Below are positions 48,080 to 57,036 of a stretch of 64,000 nucleotides of DNA, piece after piece. The position numbers and the translations under genes were made by a program. The notes below the pieces were generated by a model. The model saw nothing but the letters and a program-made list of their open reading frames with translations. It was not told the origin of the DNA and did no database searches. Source of the stretch: Sorangium cellulosum (GTDB lineage Bacteria > Myxococcota_A > Polyangia > Polyangiales > Polyangiaceae); assembly GCF_004135735.1 (NCBI RefSeq), contig NZ_CP012670.1, positions 10,744,501 through 10,808,500 on the forward strand. The letters are read 5' to 3'. The stretch's first letter is position 1. Each line of letters begins with the position of its first letter.

Positions 48080-50082
48080 CGCCTCCCCACGCGGTGCTCC
48101 AGCTCCGGCCAGCCGATGCGCATGACCACGGGCCGGCCGTGCGGGCAGTGGCCGGCGAAATCGACCTCGTCGAGCGACGCGAGCAGCGCGCGCGCCTCCT
48201 CCGGCGCGACCGGATCGCCCGCCCGCAGCGAGCCGTGGCAGGCCATCGTCGCCAGCGCGAGGTCCACCGCGCCGGAGAAGGCGCGCTCGCCCGAGTGGCT
48301 CAGCTCGTCCAGGAGGTCGCGCACGAGGCGCTCCGGCGCCGCGCGGCGGAGCAGCGTCGGCACCGCGTGCACCGCGAGCTGCGCCGCGCCCGCCGGGCGG
48401 ACGTCGAGCCCGAGCCGCGCGACCGCCTCCTGCGCCTCCTCGATGAGCGACACCTCCGCGGGGGCCGCCGGGACGAGCGCCGGGAACAGGAGCTTCTGCG
48501 TCGCGACGTCGCGGCCGTCGTACGACGCGCGCAGCCGGTGGAACGTCACGCGCTCCGCCGCGGCGTGCTGATCGAGGAAATAGATCCCGTCCGGCCCCTC
48601 GCACACGAAGTAGGTGTTGCGCACCTGGGCGAGGAAGCGCAGCGCCTTCCAGGCCGGGGCCCGCTCCGCCGCCGTGAGCGTGGGCCCGCTGCCGGTCGGG
48701 TAGGGGACCGGCGGCGACCCCGGCGCGATCGCCGGCTCACCCGGCCCGCCGCCCTGCCAGGCGAGCGCGGCGTCGGTCCACCCGCCGGCCTGCGCCGGCG
48801 CCCCCGGGCCCGCCTGGACGGCGCCCGGGCGCGCCGGCGGCGGGGCCCCGCCGAGGTCGCCGCCGAGACCCCAGGGATCGCCCGGCGGCTCCTGCCGCTC
48901 CGCCGGGGCGCCGGCCGCGGGCGGCGCCGCGCCGGGGCCGTTCGACCAGGCCCAGGCGTCGCCGGGGGGCGGCGCCGCGTCCTCGAACAGCTTGCCCTTG
49001 CGGCCCTGGAACCCGCCGGGGGCCGGCGCGGGCAGGCCGAACGCCGCGGCCACCTGCGCCGCGACGATCTTGTAGATCGCGTCCGCGACCGCGCGGCCGT
49101 CCGCGAAGCGGACCTCCGCCTTCTGCGGGTGGACGTTCACGTCCACGAGCTCGGCGGGCAGATCGATGAACACCGCGCCGATGGGGTAGCGGCCCGGCTC
49201 GAGGACGCTGCCGTAGGCGAGCGCGACCGAGCGCGCGAGCGAGCGGTCGCGCACGTGCCGGCCGTTCACGAACATCCACAGCCAGCCCGCCCCCGAGCGG
49301 GCGCGCTCCGGCCGCGACACGAACGCCTCGACCGTGAGCGGCCCCCGCTGCCCCGCGCACGTCGCGAGCTCCTCGCCCGCGAGCATCGTGCGCACCCGCT
49401 CGGCGCGGTTCGGCGCGCGCAGCCACTCGCGCACGACGCGCCCGTCGCGCGACAGGATCAGCGTCACGCCCGGTTCGCCGAGGGCGATCGCCTGCGCGAC
49501 CTCGGTCACGTGCGCCGACTCGGTCCCGACGGCGCGCAGGAACTTGCGGCGCGCGGGGACGTTGTAGAAGAGGTCGCGCACCTCGACCACGGTCCCGGCG
49601 GCGCACCCGCAGGGCGCGGCCTGCGCCGCGCCGCCGCCCTCGATGCGGATCTCGGTCCCCTCGGCCTCGCCGTCGCGCCGCGTCCGGAGCGAGAAGCGGC
49701 TCACGGAGGCGATGCTCGCGAGCGCCTCGCCGCGGAAGCCGAAGCTCTGGATGCAGCGGAGATCGTCGAGCCGGGCGATCTTGCTCGTGGCGTGGCGCAG
49801 CACCGCGAGCGAGGCGTCCTCGCGGCTCATCCCGCGGCCGTCGTCCGCGACCCGCACCAGGCCGACGCCGCCGCCCTCGATGTCGATGCGGACGCGGCGC
49901 GCGCCCGCGTCGAGCGCGTTCTCGACCAGCTCCTTCACCACGCTCGCCGGCCGCTCGACCACCTCGCCCGCGGCGATCTGGTTGGCGAGGTCGTCCGGCA
50001 GGAGGGCGACCCGCCGCTCCTCGGCCCGCGCGGGTGTGGGGCGAGGATCCGCGCCGGCGGTCCCCTCTTCTACGGTGCTCAT
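48076..50082 (-). CDS. mutL: DNA mismatch repair protein MutL
   Basis: MutL links mismatch recognition by MutS to strand removal. The protein has 668 residues. The GHKL ATPase has IAAGEVVERPASVVKELVEN, ENALDAGARRVRIDIEGGG and VADDGRGMSREDA, with GFRGEALASIASVS. A Pro/Gly/Ala linker (about 345-450) joins the dimerisation domain, which carries DQHAAAERVTFHR. The usual endonuclease motif DQHA-x2-E-x4-E has His in place of the last Glu, so nicking activity is doubtful. The end MACHGSLRAGD and HCPHGRPVVM is standard. The ATG at 50082 overlaps the upstream membrane-protein stop (ATGA). Confidence 0.96.
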   Translation of the reverse strand: MSTVEEGTAGADPRPTPARAEERRVALLPDDLANQIAAGEVVERPASVVKELVENALDAGARRVRIDIEGGGVGLVRVADDGRGMSREDASLAVLRHATSKIARLDDLRCIQSFGFRGEALASIASVSRFSLRTRRDGEAEGTEIRIEGGGAAQAAPCGCAAGTVVEVRDLFYNVPARRKFLRAVGTESAHVTEVAQAIALGEPGVTLILSRDGRVVREWLRAPNRAERVRTMLAGEELATCAGQRGPLTVEAFVSRPERARSGAGWLWMFVNGRHVRDRSLARSVALAYGSVLEPGRYPIGAVFIDLPAELVDVNVHPQKAEVRFADGRAVADAIYKIVAAQVAAAFGLPAPAPGGFQGRKGKLFEDAAPPPGDAWAWSNGPGAAPPAAGAPAERQEPPGDPWGLGGDLGGAPPPARPGAVQAGPGAPAQAGGWTDAALAWQGGGPGEPAIAPGSPPVPYPTGSGPTLTAAERAPAWKALRFLAQVRNTYFVCEGPDGIYFLDQHAAAERVTFHRLRASYDGRDVATQKLLFPALVPAAPAEVSLIEEAQEAVARLGLDVRPAGAAQLAVHAVPTLLRRAAPERLVRDLLDELSHSGERAFSGAVDLALATMACHGSLRAGDPVAPEEARALLASLDEVDFAGHCPHGRPVVMRIGWPELEHRVGRR

Positions 50083-50747
50083 GGATCGTCGCCGGGGTCG
50101 GTCGCCCGGGCGACCGCCTGGAAGTACAGCTTGGTGCGCTCCCGCGTCAGCGCCAGCGCGGCGAAGCCGAGGATGCAGAGCTCGAAGAGCACGAAGCGCA
50201 CCCGCTCGGCCGTCCACCAGAGGTCCGGGTTCGTGAGGCCCTCTCGCTCGGGGACGCCCGGCGGCAGGAGCGCGCCCGCCTGCGCGACCATGTCGATCCA
50301 GGCGCCGCGGACGTCGCGGGTGAGCGCGTACTCGACGGCGGCGAAGGCCAGGTTGGCGGCCAGGACCTGGAGGACGAAGCCGCGGGTGCCGGGCCGCCCG
50401 CCGAGCGCGAGGCCGCTCGCGATGACCAGCAGCCCGCCGAGGAGCACCTTCGCGATGCTGAGCGGGAAGGCGACGTCCTGGTGCGCGCTCATTGCGTGGG
50501 CCTGGGCGGCCTCGAGCACGGCGAACGTGAACTGGAAGGGATCTCCCTGGTCGCGCGCCTGCTCGGCCACGGCCGTGACGTCGGGGGCCATGCCGCTGCG
50601 CAGGTACATGGCCGTCCCGCACCCGGCCATGAACCCGCGCACGCCGATGATCCAGGTGAGCAGCATGGTGGCCACCAGGTACCAGGGGCGCAGCGAGCGC
50701 GGGCGCGGGGGTCGGATCGAGTCCACGTAGAGGCTGCCGTGTAGCAC
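50079..50747 (-). CDS. membrane protein of unknown function, first gene of the mutL-miaA unit
   Basis: This is a protein of 222 residues with about four membrane segments: YLVATMLLTWIIGVRGFMAG, FPLSIAKVLLGGLLVIASGL, FVLQVLAANLAFAAVEYAL and VRFVLFELCILGFAALAL. I know no family. GGAG precedes the GTG start at 50747. It is coupled to mutL by ATGA. It is divergent from the rpoH-like gene; between them is a 7-bp inverted repeat (CCTGCGC at 50827, GCGCAGG to 50844). Confidence 0.75.
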   Translation of the reverse strand: MLHGSLYVDSIRPPRPRSLRPWYLVATMLLTWIIGVRGFMAGCGTAMYLRSGMAPDVTAVAEQARDQGDPFQFTFAVLEAAQAHAMSAHQDVAFPLSIAKVLLGGLLVIASGLALGGRPGTRGFVLQVLAANLAFAAVEYALTRDVRGAWIDMVAQAGALLPPGVPEREGLTNPDLWWTAERVRFVLFELCILGFAALALTRERTKLYFQAVARATDPGDDP

Positions 50748-50893
50748 GTTCTCCGATCTCGCGCGCTCCCTTCCTTACCCGCAGATCGCGGAGCGGCTAG
50801 CCTCCGGACCGCGAGGGCCCGCGTTGCCTGCGCGCCGGCGCAGGTGGCGCGACGCGGCGGGGCTGTACTAGAACTTCGAGAGACGAGGTCCGG

Positions 50894-52285
50894 GTGGCGA
50901 AGAGCAAGAGCGAGCCGCGTGTGAAGCGAACGGAGGGGGCTGCGGACGCAGGCCCCCGACCCGAGTTGAAAAGGGCTGCGGACGCAGGCCCCCGACCCGA
51001 GTTGAAAAGGGCTGCGGACGCAGGCCCCCGACCCGGGTTGAAGGGGGCTGCGAACGCAGGCCCTCGACCCGAGATCGAGGAGGTCGTGGGGCCAGGAGGG
51101 GGCGATGCGGCCCTCCAGCCTGAGGCGCAGGCGGTCGCCGCGAACCCCCGGCCTGCGCCGAAGCGCCGCGAGCGCTCCGCCACGCGGGCCGCGGGGCGCG
51201 CGCGCGCCGAGGCGCAGCCCGCGACCGGCGCGCCCGAAGGCGCGCGCGAGGACGAGGACGACGCGGAGGCCGCGCCCGAGAGCAGCGCGGACAAGGCGGG
51301 CGACGTCGAGGAGGGCGACGTCGTCGAGGTCGTCGGCGAGGTCATCGACGACGCGAGCATCGACGTGAACGACATCGAGCTCCCCCGCGTCGCGCGCGGC
51401 GCCGGCGAGGCCCGCGGCAGCGGGGAGGCCGCGCTCTCCCGCACCGACCCGCTGCAGGCCTACCTGCGCGAGGTGCAGCGCCACCCGCTGCTCACGGCGG
51501 ACGAGGAGAAGGAGCTGACGATCAAGTACGCGAAGACGCAGGACGTCGCGACGGCCGCGCGGCTCGTGACGGCGAACCTGCGGCTCGTGGTGAAGCTCGC
51601 GTACGAGTACAGGCGCGCCTACAAGAACATCATGGACCTCATCCAGGAGGGCAACATCGGCCTGATGCAGGCCGTGAAGCGCTACGACCCGTACCGCGGC
51701 GTCAAGCTCTCCTCCTACGCGGCCTGGTGGATCCGCGCCTACATCCTCCGCTTCATCCTCAACAACTGGCGCCTGGTGAAGCTCGGCACGACCCAGGCGC
51801 AGCGGAAGCTCTTCTTCAACCTCAACAAGGAGAAGGCGAAGCTCTCGGCGATGGGCATCGAGCCGACGGCGGCGGAGATCGCGAAGCGCCTGTCGGTCGA
51901 CGAGAAGGAGGTGGTCGACATGGACCGCCGCCTCTCGAGCGGCGAGGCGTCGCTCGACGCCCCGGTCGGCGATCTCGAGGGCCGGTCGATCCCGCGCGTG
52001 GAGCTGCTCGTCTCGTCGGGGGCGGGCCCGGACACCGCGTTCGAGGCGAGCGAGATGGGCATGCTCGTCCACGATCGGCTCGCGAAGTTCCGCGAGACGC
52101 TGACGGGCAAGGACGTCATCATCTTCGACAAGCGCATGGCGGCGGAGGATCCGCTCACGCTCCAGGAGCTCGGCAACGAGTTCGGCATCTCGCGCGAGCG
52201 CGTGCGCCAGCTCGAGGCGCGGCTCCAGTCGAAGCTCAGGGTGTACCTGCAGGAGGAGCTCGGCGACGCCGTCGAGGCGGATTGA
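50894..52285 (+). CDS. sigma-70 family factor of RpoH type with repeat-built N-terminus
   Basis: This is a protein of 463 residues. Residues 15-62 are four 12-residue repeats (AADAGPRPELKR type) followed by disordered acidic sequence to about 190. The sigma core then has SRTDPLQAYLREVQRHPLLT (1.2), NLRLVVKLAYEYRRAYKNIM, DLIQEGNIGLMQAVKRYDPY and AWWIRAYILRFILNNWRLVK (region 2). The box QRKLFFNLNKEKAK is the RpoH signature. Region 4 ends LQELGNEFGISRERVRQLEA. It should direct heat-shock-type or stress promoters. E. coli RpoH has only 284 residues, so the tail is an addition. The GTG start is at 50894; rsmI begins 3 bp after the stop. Confidence 0.92.
   Translation: MAKSKSEPRVKRTEGAADAGPRPELKRAADAGPRPELKRAADAGPRPGLKGAANAGPRPEIEEVVGPGGGDAALQPEAQAVAANPRPAPKRRERSATRAAGRARAEAQPATGAPEGAREDEDDAEAAPESSADKAGDVEEGDVVEVVGEVIDDASIDVNDIELPRVARGAGEARGSGEAALSRTDPLQAYLREVQRHPLLTADEEKELTIKYAKTQDVATAARLVTANLRLVVKLAYEYRRAYKNIMDLIQEGNIGLMQAVKRYDPYRGVKLSSYAAWWIRAYILRFILNNWRLVKLGTTQAQRKLFFNLNKEKAKLSAMGIEPTAAEIAKRLSVDEKEVVDMDRRLSSGEASLDAPVGDLEGRSIPRVELLVSSGAGPDTAFEASEMGMLVHDRLAKFRETLTGKDVIIFDKRMAAEDPLTLQELGNEFGISRERVRQLEARLQSKLRVYLQEELGDAVEAD
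50937..51080. repeat. four 36-bp tandem repeats in the sigma-factor gene
   Basis: Units starting at 50937, 50973, 51009 and 51045 share GGGCTGCGGACGCAGGCCCC and encode 12 residues each, keeping the reading frame. Copies 1-3 are almost identical; copy 4 has diverged. CTGCG-GA-CGCAG in each unit is a small palindrome. Confidence 0.9.
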
Positions 52286-52288
52286 GCC

Positions 52289-53167
52289 TTGTCGACCGGC
52301 GACGAGCAGCGCGGCGCGGGCGGCCCGGGGCGACTCTACGTGGTCGCGACGCCGATCGGTAACCTCGGCGACATCACGCTGCGCGCGGTCGAGACGCTGC
52401 GGGGCGCGGACCGGATCCTCGCGGAGGACACGCGGCGCGCCCGCGCGCTGCTCGGCCACCTCGGCGTCGGGGGCAAGCCGGTCGACCGGTTCGACGCGCA
52501 CGCCTCGGAGGCGGACGCGGCGCGGGCGGCCGCGCGGCTCGCGGCGGGCGAGTCGATCGCCTTCATGACCGACGCCGGCACGCCGGTCGTGAGCGATCCG
52601 GGGACGGCGCTCGTGCGCGCGGCCGCGGCGGCCGGGGCGCGCGTCGTGGCGATCCCCGGGCCGAGCGCGGTGATGGCGGCGGTGAGCGCGTCGGGGCTGG
52701 TGACGGGGGGCTTCCGCTTCCTCGGGTTCCTGCCCCGCGGCGGGCGCGAGCGGCGCGAGGCGCTGGCCCTGGCCACGGCGACGCCGGAGGCGGTGGTGCT
52801 GTTCGAGTCGCCGCGGCGCCTCCGCGAGACGCTCGCCGAGCTCGCCGAGCGCATGCGCGGGCGGCGCGCCGTGCTCGCGCGCGAGCTGACGAAGGTGCAC
52901 GAGGAGATCCTGAGCGGCACGGTCGAGGAGCTCGCCGCGATCGAGCGGGAGTGGCTCGGCGAGATCACGCTCGTGCTCGGGCCGGCGGAGGTGCCCTCGG
53001 CGGGCGCGCGGCCGAGCGACGACGAGCTCGACGCGCGCATCGACCGGGAGCTCGCGGCGGGGCGGCGGGCGAAGCACATCGCGGAGGAGCTGTCGGTGGA
53101 GCTCGGGCTGCCGCGGCGGGAGCTCTACGCGCGGGCGGTGGCGCGGCGCGGGGCGGGGCGCGCGTAG
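52289..53167 (+). CDS. rsmI: 16S rRNA 2'-O-ribose methyltransferase (C1402)
   Basis: RsmI methylates the ribose of C1402 in the ribosomal P site. In this protein of 292 residues, LYVVATPIGNLGDITLRAVE, ILAEDTRRARALLGHLGV and MTDAGTPVVSDPGTALVRAA are family landmarks. A TTG start at 52289 is likely, 3 bp after the sigma gene, because no ATG or GTG precedes the conserved segment. It ends 10 bp before the convergent manC stop. The C-terminal part (GLPRRELYARAVARRGAGRA) is basic as usual. Confidence 0.95.
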   Translation: MSTGDEQRGAGGPGRLYVVATPIGNLGDITLRAVETLRGADRILAEDTRRARALLGHLGVGGKPVDRFDAHASEADAARAAARLAAGESIAFMTDAGTPVVSDPGTALVRAAAAAGARVVAIPGPSAVMAAVSASGLVTGGFRFLGFLPRGGRERREALALATATPEAVVLFESPRRLRETLAELAERMRGRRAVLARELTKVHEEILSGTVEELAAIEREWLGEITLVLGPAEVPSAGARPSDDELDARIDRELAAGRRAKHIAEELSVELGLPRRELYARAVARRGAGRA

Positions 53168-53177
53168 GCCCCGCCGG

Positions 53178-54326
53178 TCACGTCAGCCGGTCCCGCCCCT
53201 CCGCCTTCAGGGCGTCGACCACGAGCTTCACGTCCTGCGACCGATCGCGCGGCACGATCAGCAGCGCGTCGTCGGTCTCGACCACCACGAGGCCCTCCAC
53301 GCCGAGGAGCGCGATCACCCGGCGGGCCCCCGGCGCGTCGCCCGGGCGCGCGCGCAGGTCGACCACGTGGTTGTCCCGCGCGTCGATCAGCACCGATCCC
53401 TCGGGCGCGCTGTTGCCCCGCGCGTCCTTGTCGGCGAGCTCCCACGCGCTCTGCCAGCTCCCGACGTCGCTCCAGCCGAAGTCGCCGGGCACCACCGCGA
53501 GGCCCGAGACGCGCTCCATCACGCCGTGGTCGATGCTGATGGCCGGCAGGCGCGGGAACACCCGCTCCACGGCCTCGGCCTCGGCCTCGGCGCCCAGCGC
53601 GGCCGCGCGATCGATCTCGTCGAGCCCCTCGGCGAGCGCCGGCAGGTGGGCGCGGATCGCCGCCGTCATGTCGCCGGCGCGGAAGATGAACATCCCGGCG
53701 TTCCAGAGGAAGCGCCCGCTCGCGAGGAACTCCTCCGCGCGCTCGCGGCTCGGCTTCTCGACGAAGCGCAGCACCCTTTGGGGCGAGGCGCCCCGCGCGC
53801 CCGTCGCCTCCTCCGCCTCCTCCGCCTCGATGTACCCGAAGCCGGTCTCCGGGTGCGTCGGCCGGATCCCGATGGTCGTGATCGCGCCGCCCCGGGCCGA
53901 CGCGACGGCGGCCCGCAGCACCTCGAGGAACCGCGGCACGTCGGCGATGTGGTGATCGCTCGGCAGCACGACCAGGACGGCCTCGGGGTCGTCGCGCGCG
54001 ACGGTCGCCGCCGCCCAGCCGATGCACGGCGCCGTGTTGCGCGGCGCGGGCTCGACGAGCAGGCGCCGCTCCGGCACCTCCGGCAGCGCGGCGCGCGTGG
54101 GCGCGACGAGGCGCCGGCCGGTCGCGACCCAGAGGCGCTCCCAGCCGGCGCTCGCCTCGCGGGCGCACAGCGGGAGCACCCGGCGCGCCGTGGCGGCGAT
54201 GAGCGGCTCGCCGCCGAGCAGCGGCAGGAGCTGCTTCGGGCGCGCGGCGCGCGACGCCGGCCAGAAGCGCGTGCCCGCGCCGCCGGCGAGGATCAGGACA
54301 TGGACGGGGGGGTGGGTCTCGTTCAT
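53178..54326 (-). CDS. manC: mannose-1-phosphate guanylyltransferase, short form
   Basis: This enzyme makes GDP-mannose from mannose-1-phosphate and GTP for polysaccharide or glycan synthesis. The protein has 382 residues. The nucleotidyltransferase signature is LILAGGAGTRFWPASR followed by RPKQLLPLLGGEPL, with PRNTAPCIGWAAA, LPSDHHI, ETGFGYIE and WNAGMFIFRAGDM following. It lacks the phosphomannose isomerase domain of long ManC/AlgA forms. The ATG at 54326 has GAGGAT upstream. uppP lies behind it on the same strand after an 86-bp gap. Both genes serve the cell envelope. Confidence 0.93.
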   Translation of the reverse strand: MNETHPPVHVLILAGGAGTRFWPASRAARPKQLLPLLGGEPLIAATARRVLPLCAREASAGWERLWVATGRRLVAPTRAALPEVPERRLLVEPAPRNTAPCIGWAAATVARDDPEAVLVVLPSDHHIADVPRFLEVLRAAVASARGGAITTIGIRPTHPETGFGYIEAEEAEEATGARGASPQRVLRFVEKPSRERAEEFLASGRFLWNAGMFIFRAGDMTAAIRAHLPALAEGLDEIDRAAALGAEAEAEAVERVFPRLPAISIDHGVMERVSGLAVVPGDFGWSDVGSWQSAWELADKDARGNSAPEGSVLIDARDNHVVDLRARPGDAPGARRVIALLGVEGLVVVETDDALLIVPRDRSQDVKLVVDALKAEGRDRLT

Positions 54327-54412
54327 CGGCGATCCTCGTGGGCGTAGGCTACAGCATGGCAGGCGGGCTCCTGGGGCCGAGCGCTCGGGCGGGCCGGGCA
54401 GGGGAGGCCCGC

Positions 54413-55225
54413 TCAGGCAGGGCCGGGCAGGGCGCGCGCGTAGGCGACCATCGCGAGGCCGAGCGGGACGACCCACAGCGCGAGCGCGCCCGTGCGCCGC
54501 CGCTCGGCGAGCGCGCCGAGCGCCGCCGCGCCGGCCAGGGCGCCCAGGAAGGCGGCGAGCAGGCCGAGCGCGACCGCGCCGGGCGCGGGGCGAAGGAGCG
54601 CGCGCGCGTCCGCGAGCCCGGAGACGAGCAGGGCGGGGATGCTCAGCGCGAGCGCGAGCTCGACGGCGCGCGCCGGCCGGACGCCGAGCCAGAGCAGCAG
54701 CACGAGCGCCGCGCCGACGCGCGACCCGCCCGGCAGCGCGGCGGCCCCGTGCGCCGCGCCGGCCGCGAGCATGCCGGCGAGCGACGGCGCGTCGGCCCTC
54801 GCGCGATCGGCGCGCCGGGGCGCGAGCGCGGTGCTCGCGAGCGCGGCCCCGGTCGCGAGCAGGCCGAGCCCCGCCGCGAGCGGCGCCTCGGGCCCGGGCG
54901 CCGGGGCGCCGCGGTCGAGCGCGGCCGCGACGAGCAGGCTGGCCGCGGCGCCGAGCGTGAGCAGCGCCGCGTCGCGCGCGGGCGGCGACGCCCGGAAGAG
55001 CGACGGCCGCGCGACCGCCCGGAGGCCCTCGCCGAGCGCGTGGAGCAGCCGCCGCCGCACGGCGAGCGCGAGCGCCGCGGCGGCCGCGAGCGCGTGCGCG
55101 GCGTCGACCCAGGCGTCGCCCGCGAGCCAGAGCCGAGCCGCCGCGCCGTGCCCCGTCGCCGAGACGGGCAGCGCCTCGGCCGCCCCCTGGACGGCCGCGA
55201 GCACTGCCACGTCCACGAGACCCAC
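54413..55225 (-). CDS. uppP: undecaprenyl-diphosphatase (UppP/BacA family), divergent
   Basis: UppP recycles undecaprenyl pyrophosphate, the lipid carrier for wall and polysaccharide synthesis. In this protein of 270 residues nearly all is hydrophobic and Ala/Leu-rich, with about eight membrane segments. The catalytic motif appears as GAAEALPVSATGHG (family: E-G-x-x-E-x-x-P-I-S-S-T-G-H), keeping the second Glu and the STGH-like end but changing others. The second motif PGGSRVGA corresponds to PGTSRSG. The GTG start is at 55225. The many substitutions make it a divergent member, so activity is probable but not certain. Confidence 0.8.
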   Translation of the reverse strand: MGLVDVAVLAAVQGAAEALPVSATGHGAAARLWLAGDAWVDAAHALAAAAALALAVRRRLLHALGEGLRAVARPSLFRASPPARDAALLTLGAAASLLVAAALDRGAPAPGPEAPLAAGLGLLATGAALASTALAPRRADRARADAPSLAGMLAAGAAHGAAALPGGSRVGAALVLLLWLGVRPARAVELALALSIPALLVSGLADARALLRPAPGAVALGLLAAFLGALAGAAALGALAERRRTGALALWVVPLGLAMVAYARALPGPA

Positions 55226-55305
55226 GCCCGACCGATACCCCAGCCCGCCGCGTCCTGTCGACCACCACCTCGCCGGCGCGCGGCCCGCGTTCAGGGTTTG
55301 CCGGC

Positions 55306-55334
55306 TTGCCGCGGTTCATCATTTCACCTACATA
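55306..55334 (+). promoter_or_regulatory. sigma-70 promoter of the nuo operon
   Basis: TTGCCG (55306-55311) and TACATA (55329-55334) have the ideal 17-bp spacing. The start is expected near 55341, about 58 bp before the nuoA ATG. Confidence 0.65.
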
Positions 55335-55398
55335 ACCCACGGATCTGGCGCTCTCTCGCCCGGGGCGAGCGAGGCGAGCCGGGCGAGGTTCCCGTTCG

Positions 55399-55905
55399 AT
55401 GTTGATGGCATACGCCAGCGTGGCGGCGTTCTTCCTGGTGGCGATCGGCTTCGTCCTCGGCTCGATGCTGTTCGGGAAGCTCGTGCGCCCGAGCAACCCG
55501 TACGCGGAGAAGGTCGAGACGTACGAGTGCGGCGAGGCGCCCGTCGGCCCCGCGTGGTTCAACTTCAACCCGCGGTTTTACATCATCGCGCTCATCTACA
55601 TCATCTTCGACGTCGAGATCGCCTTCATCTACCCGGTCGCGACGGTGTTCAAGCGCTGGGTGGACCAGGGCAGCGGGCTCTACGCGCTCGTCGAGATCCT
55701 CCTCTTCGTGGCGATCCTGATGCTCGGCTTCGCCTATGTCTGGGCGAAGGGCGATCTCAACTGGATCCGCGCCATCAAGGGGGATCCGCGGGGGGCTCAG
55801 GGCGTGAGCAGCCGGGCTCGTCCGGCCGCGCGCGCGGCCGCCGAGGGCGCGCCCGCGGCGCTCGGGGAGCGGGTGGCCGTCGCTGAAGGAGGTGCGGAGT
55901 CATGA
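55399..55905 (+). CDS. nuoA: NADH-quinone oxidoreductase subunit A
   Basis: This is a membrane subunit of respiratory complex I. In this protein of 168 residues three helices are visible (about 6-26, 70-88, 98-120), with the conserved loop KVETYECGEAPVGPAWFNFN and FYIIALIYIIFDVEIAFIYP. The last 40 residues are an Ala/Arg/Pro tail beyond the normal length of about 120-125. GAGG precedes the ATG. The stop overlaps nuoB (ATGA). Confidence 0.96.
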   Translation: MLMAYASVAAFFLVAIGFVLGSMLFGKLVRPSNPYAEKVETYECGEAPVGPAWFNFNPRFYIIALIYIIFDVEIAFIYPVATVFKRWVDQGSGLYALVEILLFVAILMLGFAYVWAKGDLNWIRAIKGDPRGAQGVSSRARPAARAAAEGAPAALGERVAVAEGGAES

Positions 55906-56456
55906 CATCGAACCCGAACCTGAACCTGATGGCCCCGCCCCGCAGCTGGGAGGCGAAGTACGAGGGGGACGGCGGCGGCGTCATCACCACGAACGTGGAC
56001 CAGACGCTCAACTGGCTGCTCAACTGGGGGCGCTCGAACAGCGTCTGGTACATGCTCTTCGGCCTGGCGTGCTGCGCGATCGAGCTCATGCAGACGGGCG
56101 GCCCGCGCGGCGATCTCGAGCGCTTCGGCGCGGCCCCGCGGCCGAGCCCGCGGTCGAGCGACCTGTTCATCATCGCGGGGACGCTGACGTACAAGATGGC
56201 GCTGCGGGTCCGGCGCCTCTATGACCAGATGTCGGAGCCGCGCTTCGTCATCTCGATGGGGAGCTGCGCGAACTGCGGCGGCCTCTTCCAGTACGCGTAC
56301 TCGGTCTGCAAGGGCGTGGATCAGATCATCCCGGTCGACGTCTACGTGCCCGGCTGCCCGCCGCGCCCCGAGGCGCTCCTCGAAGGGCTCCTCAAGATCC
56401 AGGAGAAGATCAAGAGCGAGCGGGCCCTCGGCCGCCGCGGCGCGACGGGCGGCTGA
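55902..56456 (+). CDS. nuoB: NADH-quinone oxidoreductase subunit B
   Basis: NuoB holds the terminal cluster N2 next to the quinone site. In this protein of 184 residues the four ligands are C57, C58 (FGLACCAIEL), C122 (GSCANCGG) and C152 (VPGCPPRPEA). The start overlaps the nuoA stop by 4 bp. The C-terminal tail is short and basic. The next gene begins 31 bp later. Confidence 0.97.
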   Translation: MTSNPNLNLMAPPRSWEAKYEGDGGGVITTNVDQTLNWLLNWGRSNSVWYMLFGLACCAIELMQTGGPRGDLERFGAAPRPSPRSSDLFIIAGTLTYKMALRVRRLYDQMSEPRFVISMGSCANCGGLFQYAYSVCKGVDQIIPVDVYVPGCPPRPEALLEGLLKIQEKIKSERALGRRGATGG

Positions 56457-56487
56457 TCCCGCGTCCTGCTGCGCACCCTGCACCCCG

Positions 56488-57036
56488 ATGACACCCGAAG
56501 AGATCTTCCAGGCGCTCCAGGCGAAGCTCGGCGAAGCGGCGGTCTTCGATCTCCACCCCGTGTCCGCGAAGGACCGCGACGCCTGGTTCCAGGTCGCGCC
56601 GGGCGAGCTCGAGGAGGTGTGCCTGCACCTGCGCGACGCGCCGGAGCTCGATTGCGATTCCCTCGAGTGCATCACCGGGGTCGACTACCCCGATCTCAAG
56701 AAGATCGCGGTCGTCTATCACATCTATTCGTACGCGAAGAAGCACCGGATCGTGCTCAAGGCGTTCCTCGACCGGGACAGCCCGGCGCTGCCGACGCTGG
56801 TCGACGTGTGGTCGTCGGCGAACTGGCAGGAGCGCGAGTGCTTCGACCTGCTCGGGGTGCGCTTCGAGGGGCACCCGGACCTCCGGCGCCTGCTCCTGCC
56901 CGACGACTGGGAGGGGCACCCGCTCCGCAAGGACTGGCAGGAGAAGGCGGAGTACCACGGCATCCCGACGCAGCGCCCGAACCCGGTGGAGCTGTTCAAG
57001 ATCAAGCTCCCGAAGAAGGAGGCGGAGGCGTCATGA
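56488..57036 (+). CDS. nuoC: NADH-quinone oxidoreductase subunit C
   Basis: NuoC is a peripheral complex I subunit that packs against NuoD. In this protein of 182 residues the family motif ERECFDLLGVRFEGHPDLRR is followed by LLLPDDWEGHPLRKDW. The ATG at 56488 opens directly on the fold (MTPEEIFQALQAKLGE). It is not fused to NuoD as in some proteobacteria. The stop overlaps nuoD (ATGA). Confidence 0.96.
   Translation: MTPEEIFQALQAKLGEAAVFDLHPVSAKDRDAWFQVAPGELEEVCLHLRDAPELDCDSLECITGVDYPDLKKIAVVYHIYSYAKKHRIVLKAFLDRDSPALPTLVDVWSSANWQERECFDLLGVRFEGHPDLRRLLLPDDWEGHPLRKDWQEKAEYHGIPTQRPNPVELFKIKLPKKEAEAS

Noticed and set aside
50937..51080. CRISPR-like array in the sigma gene
   Set aside because: Direct in-frame coding repeats without spacers.
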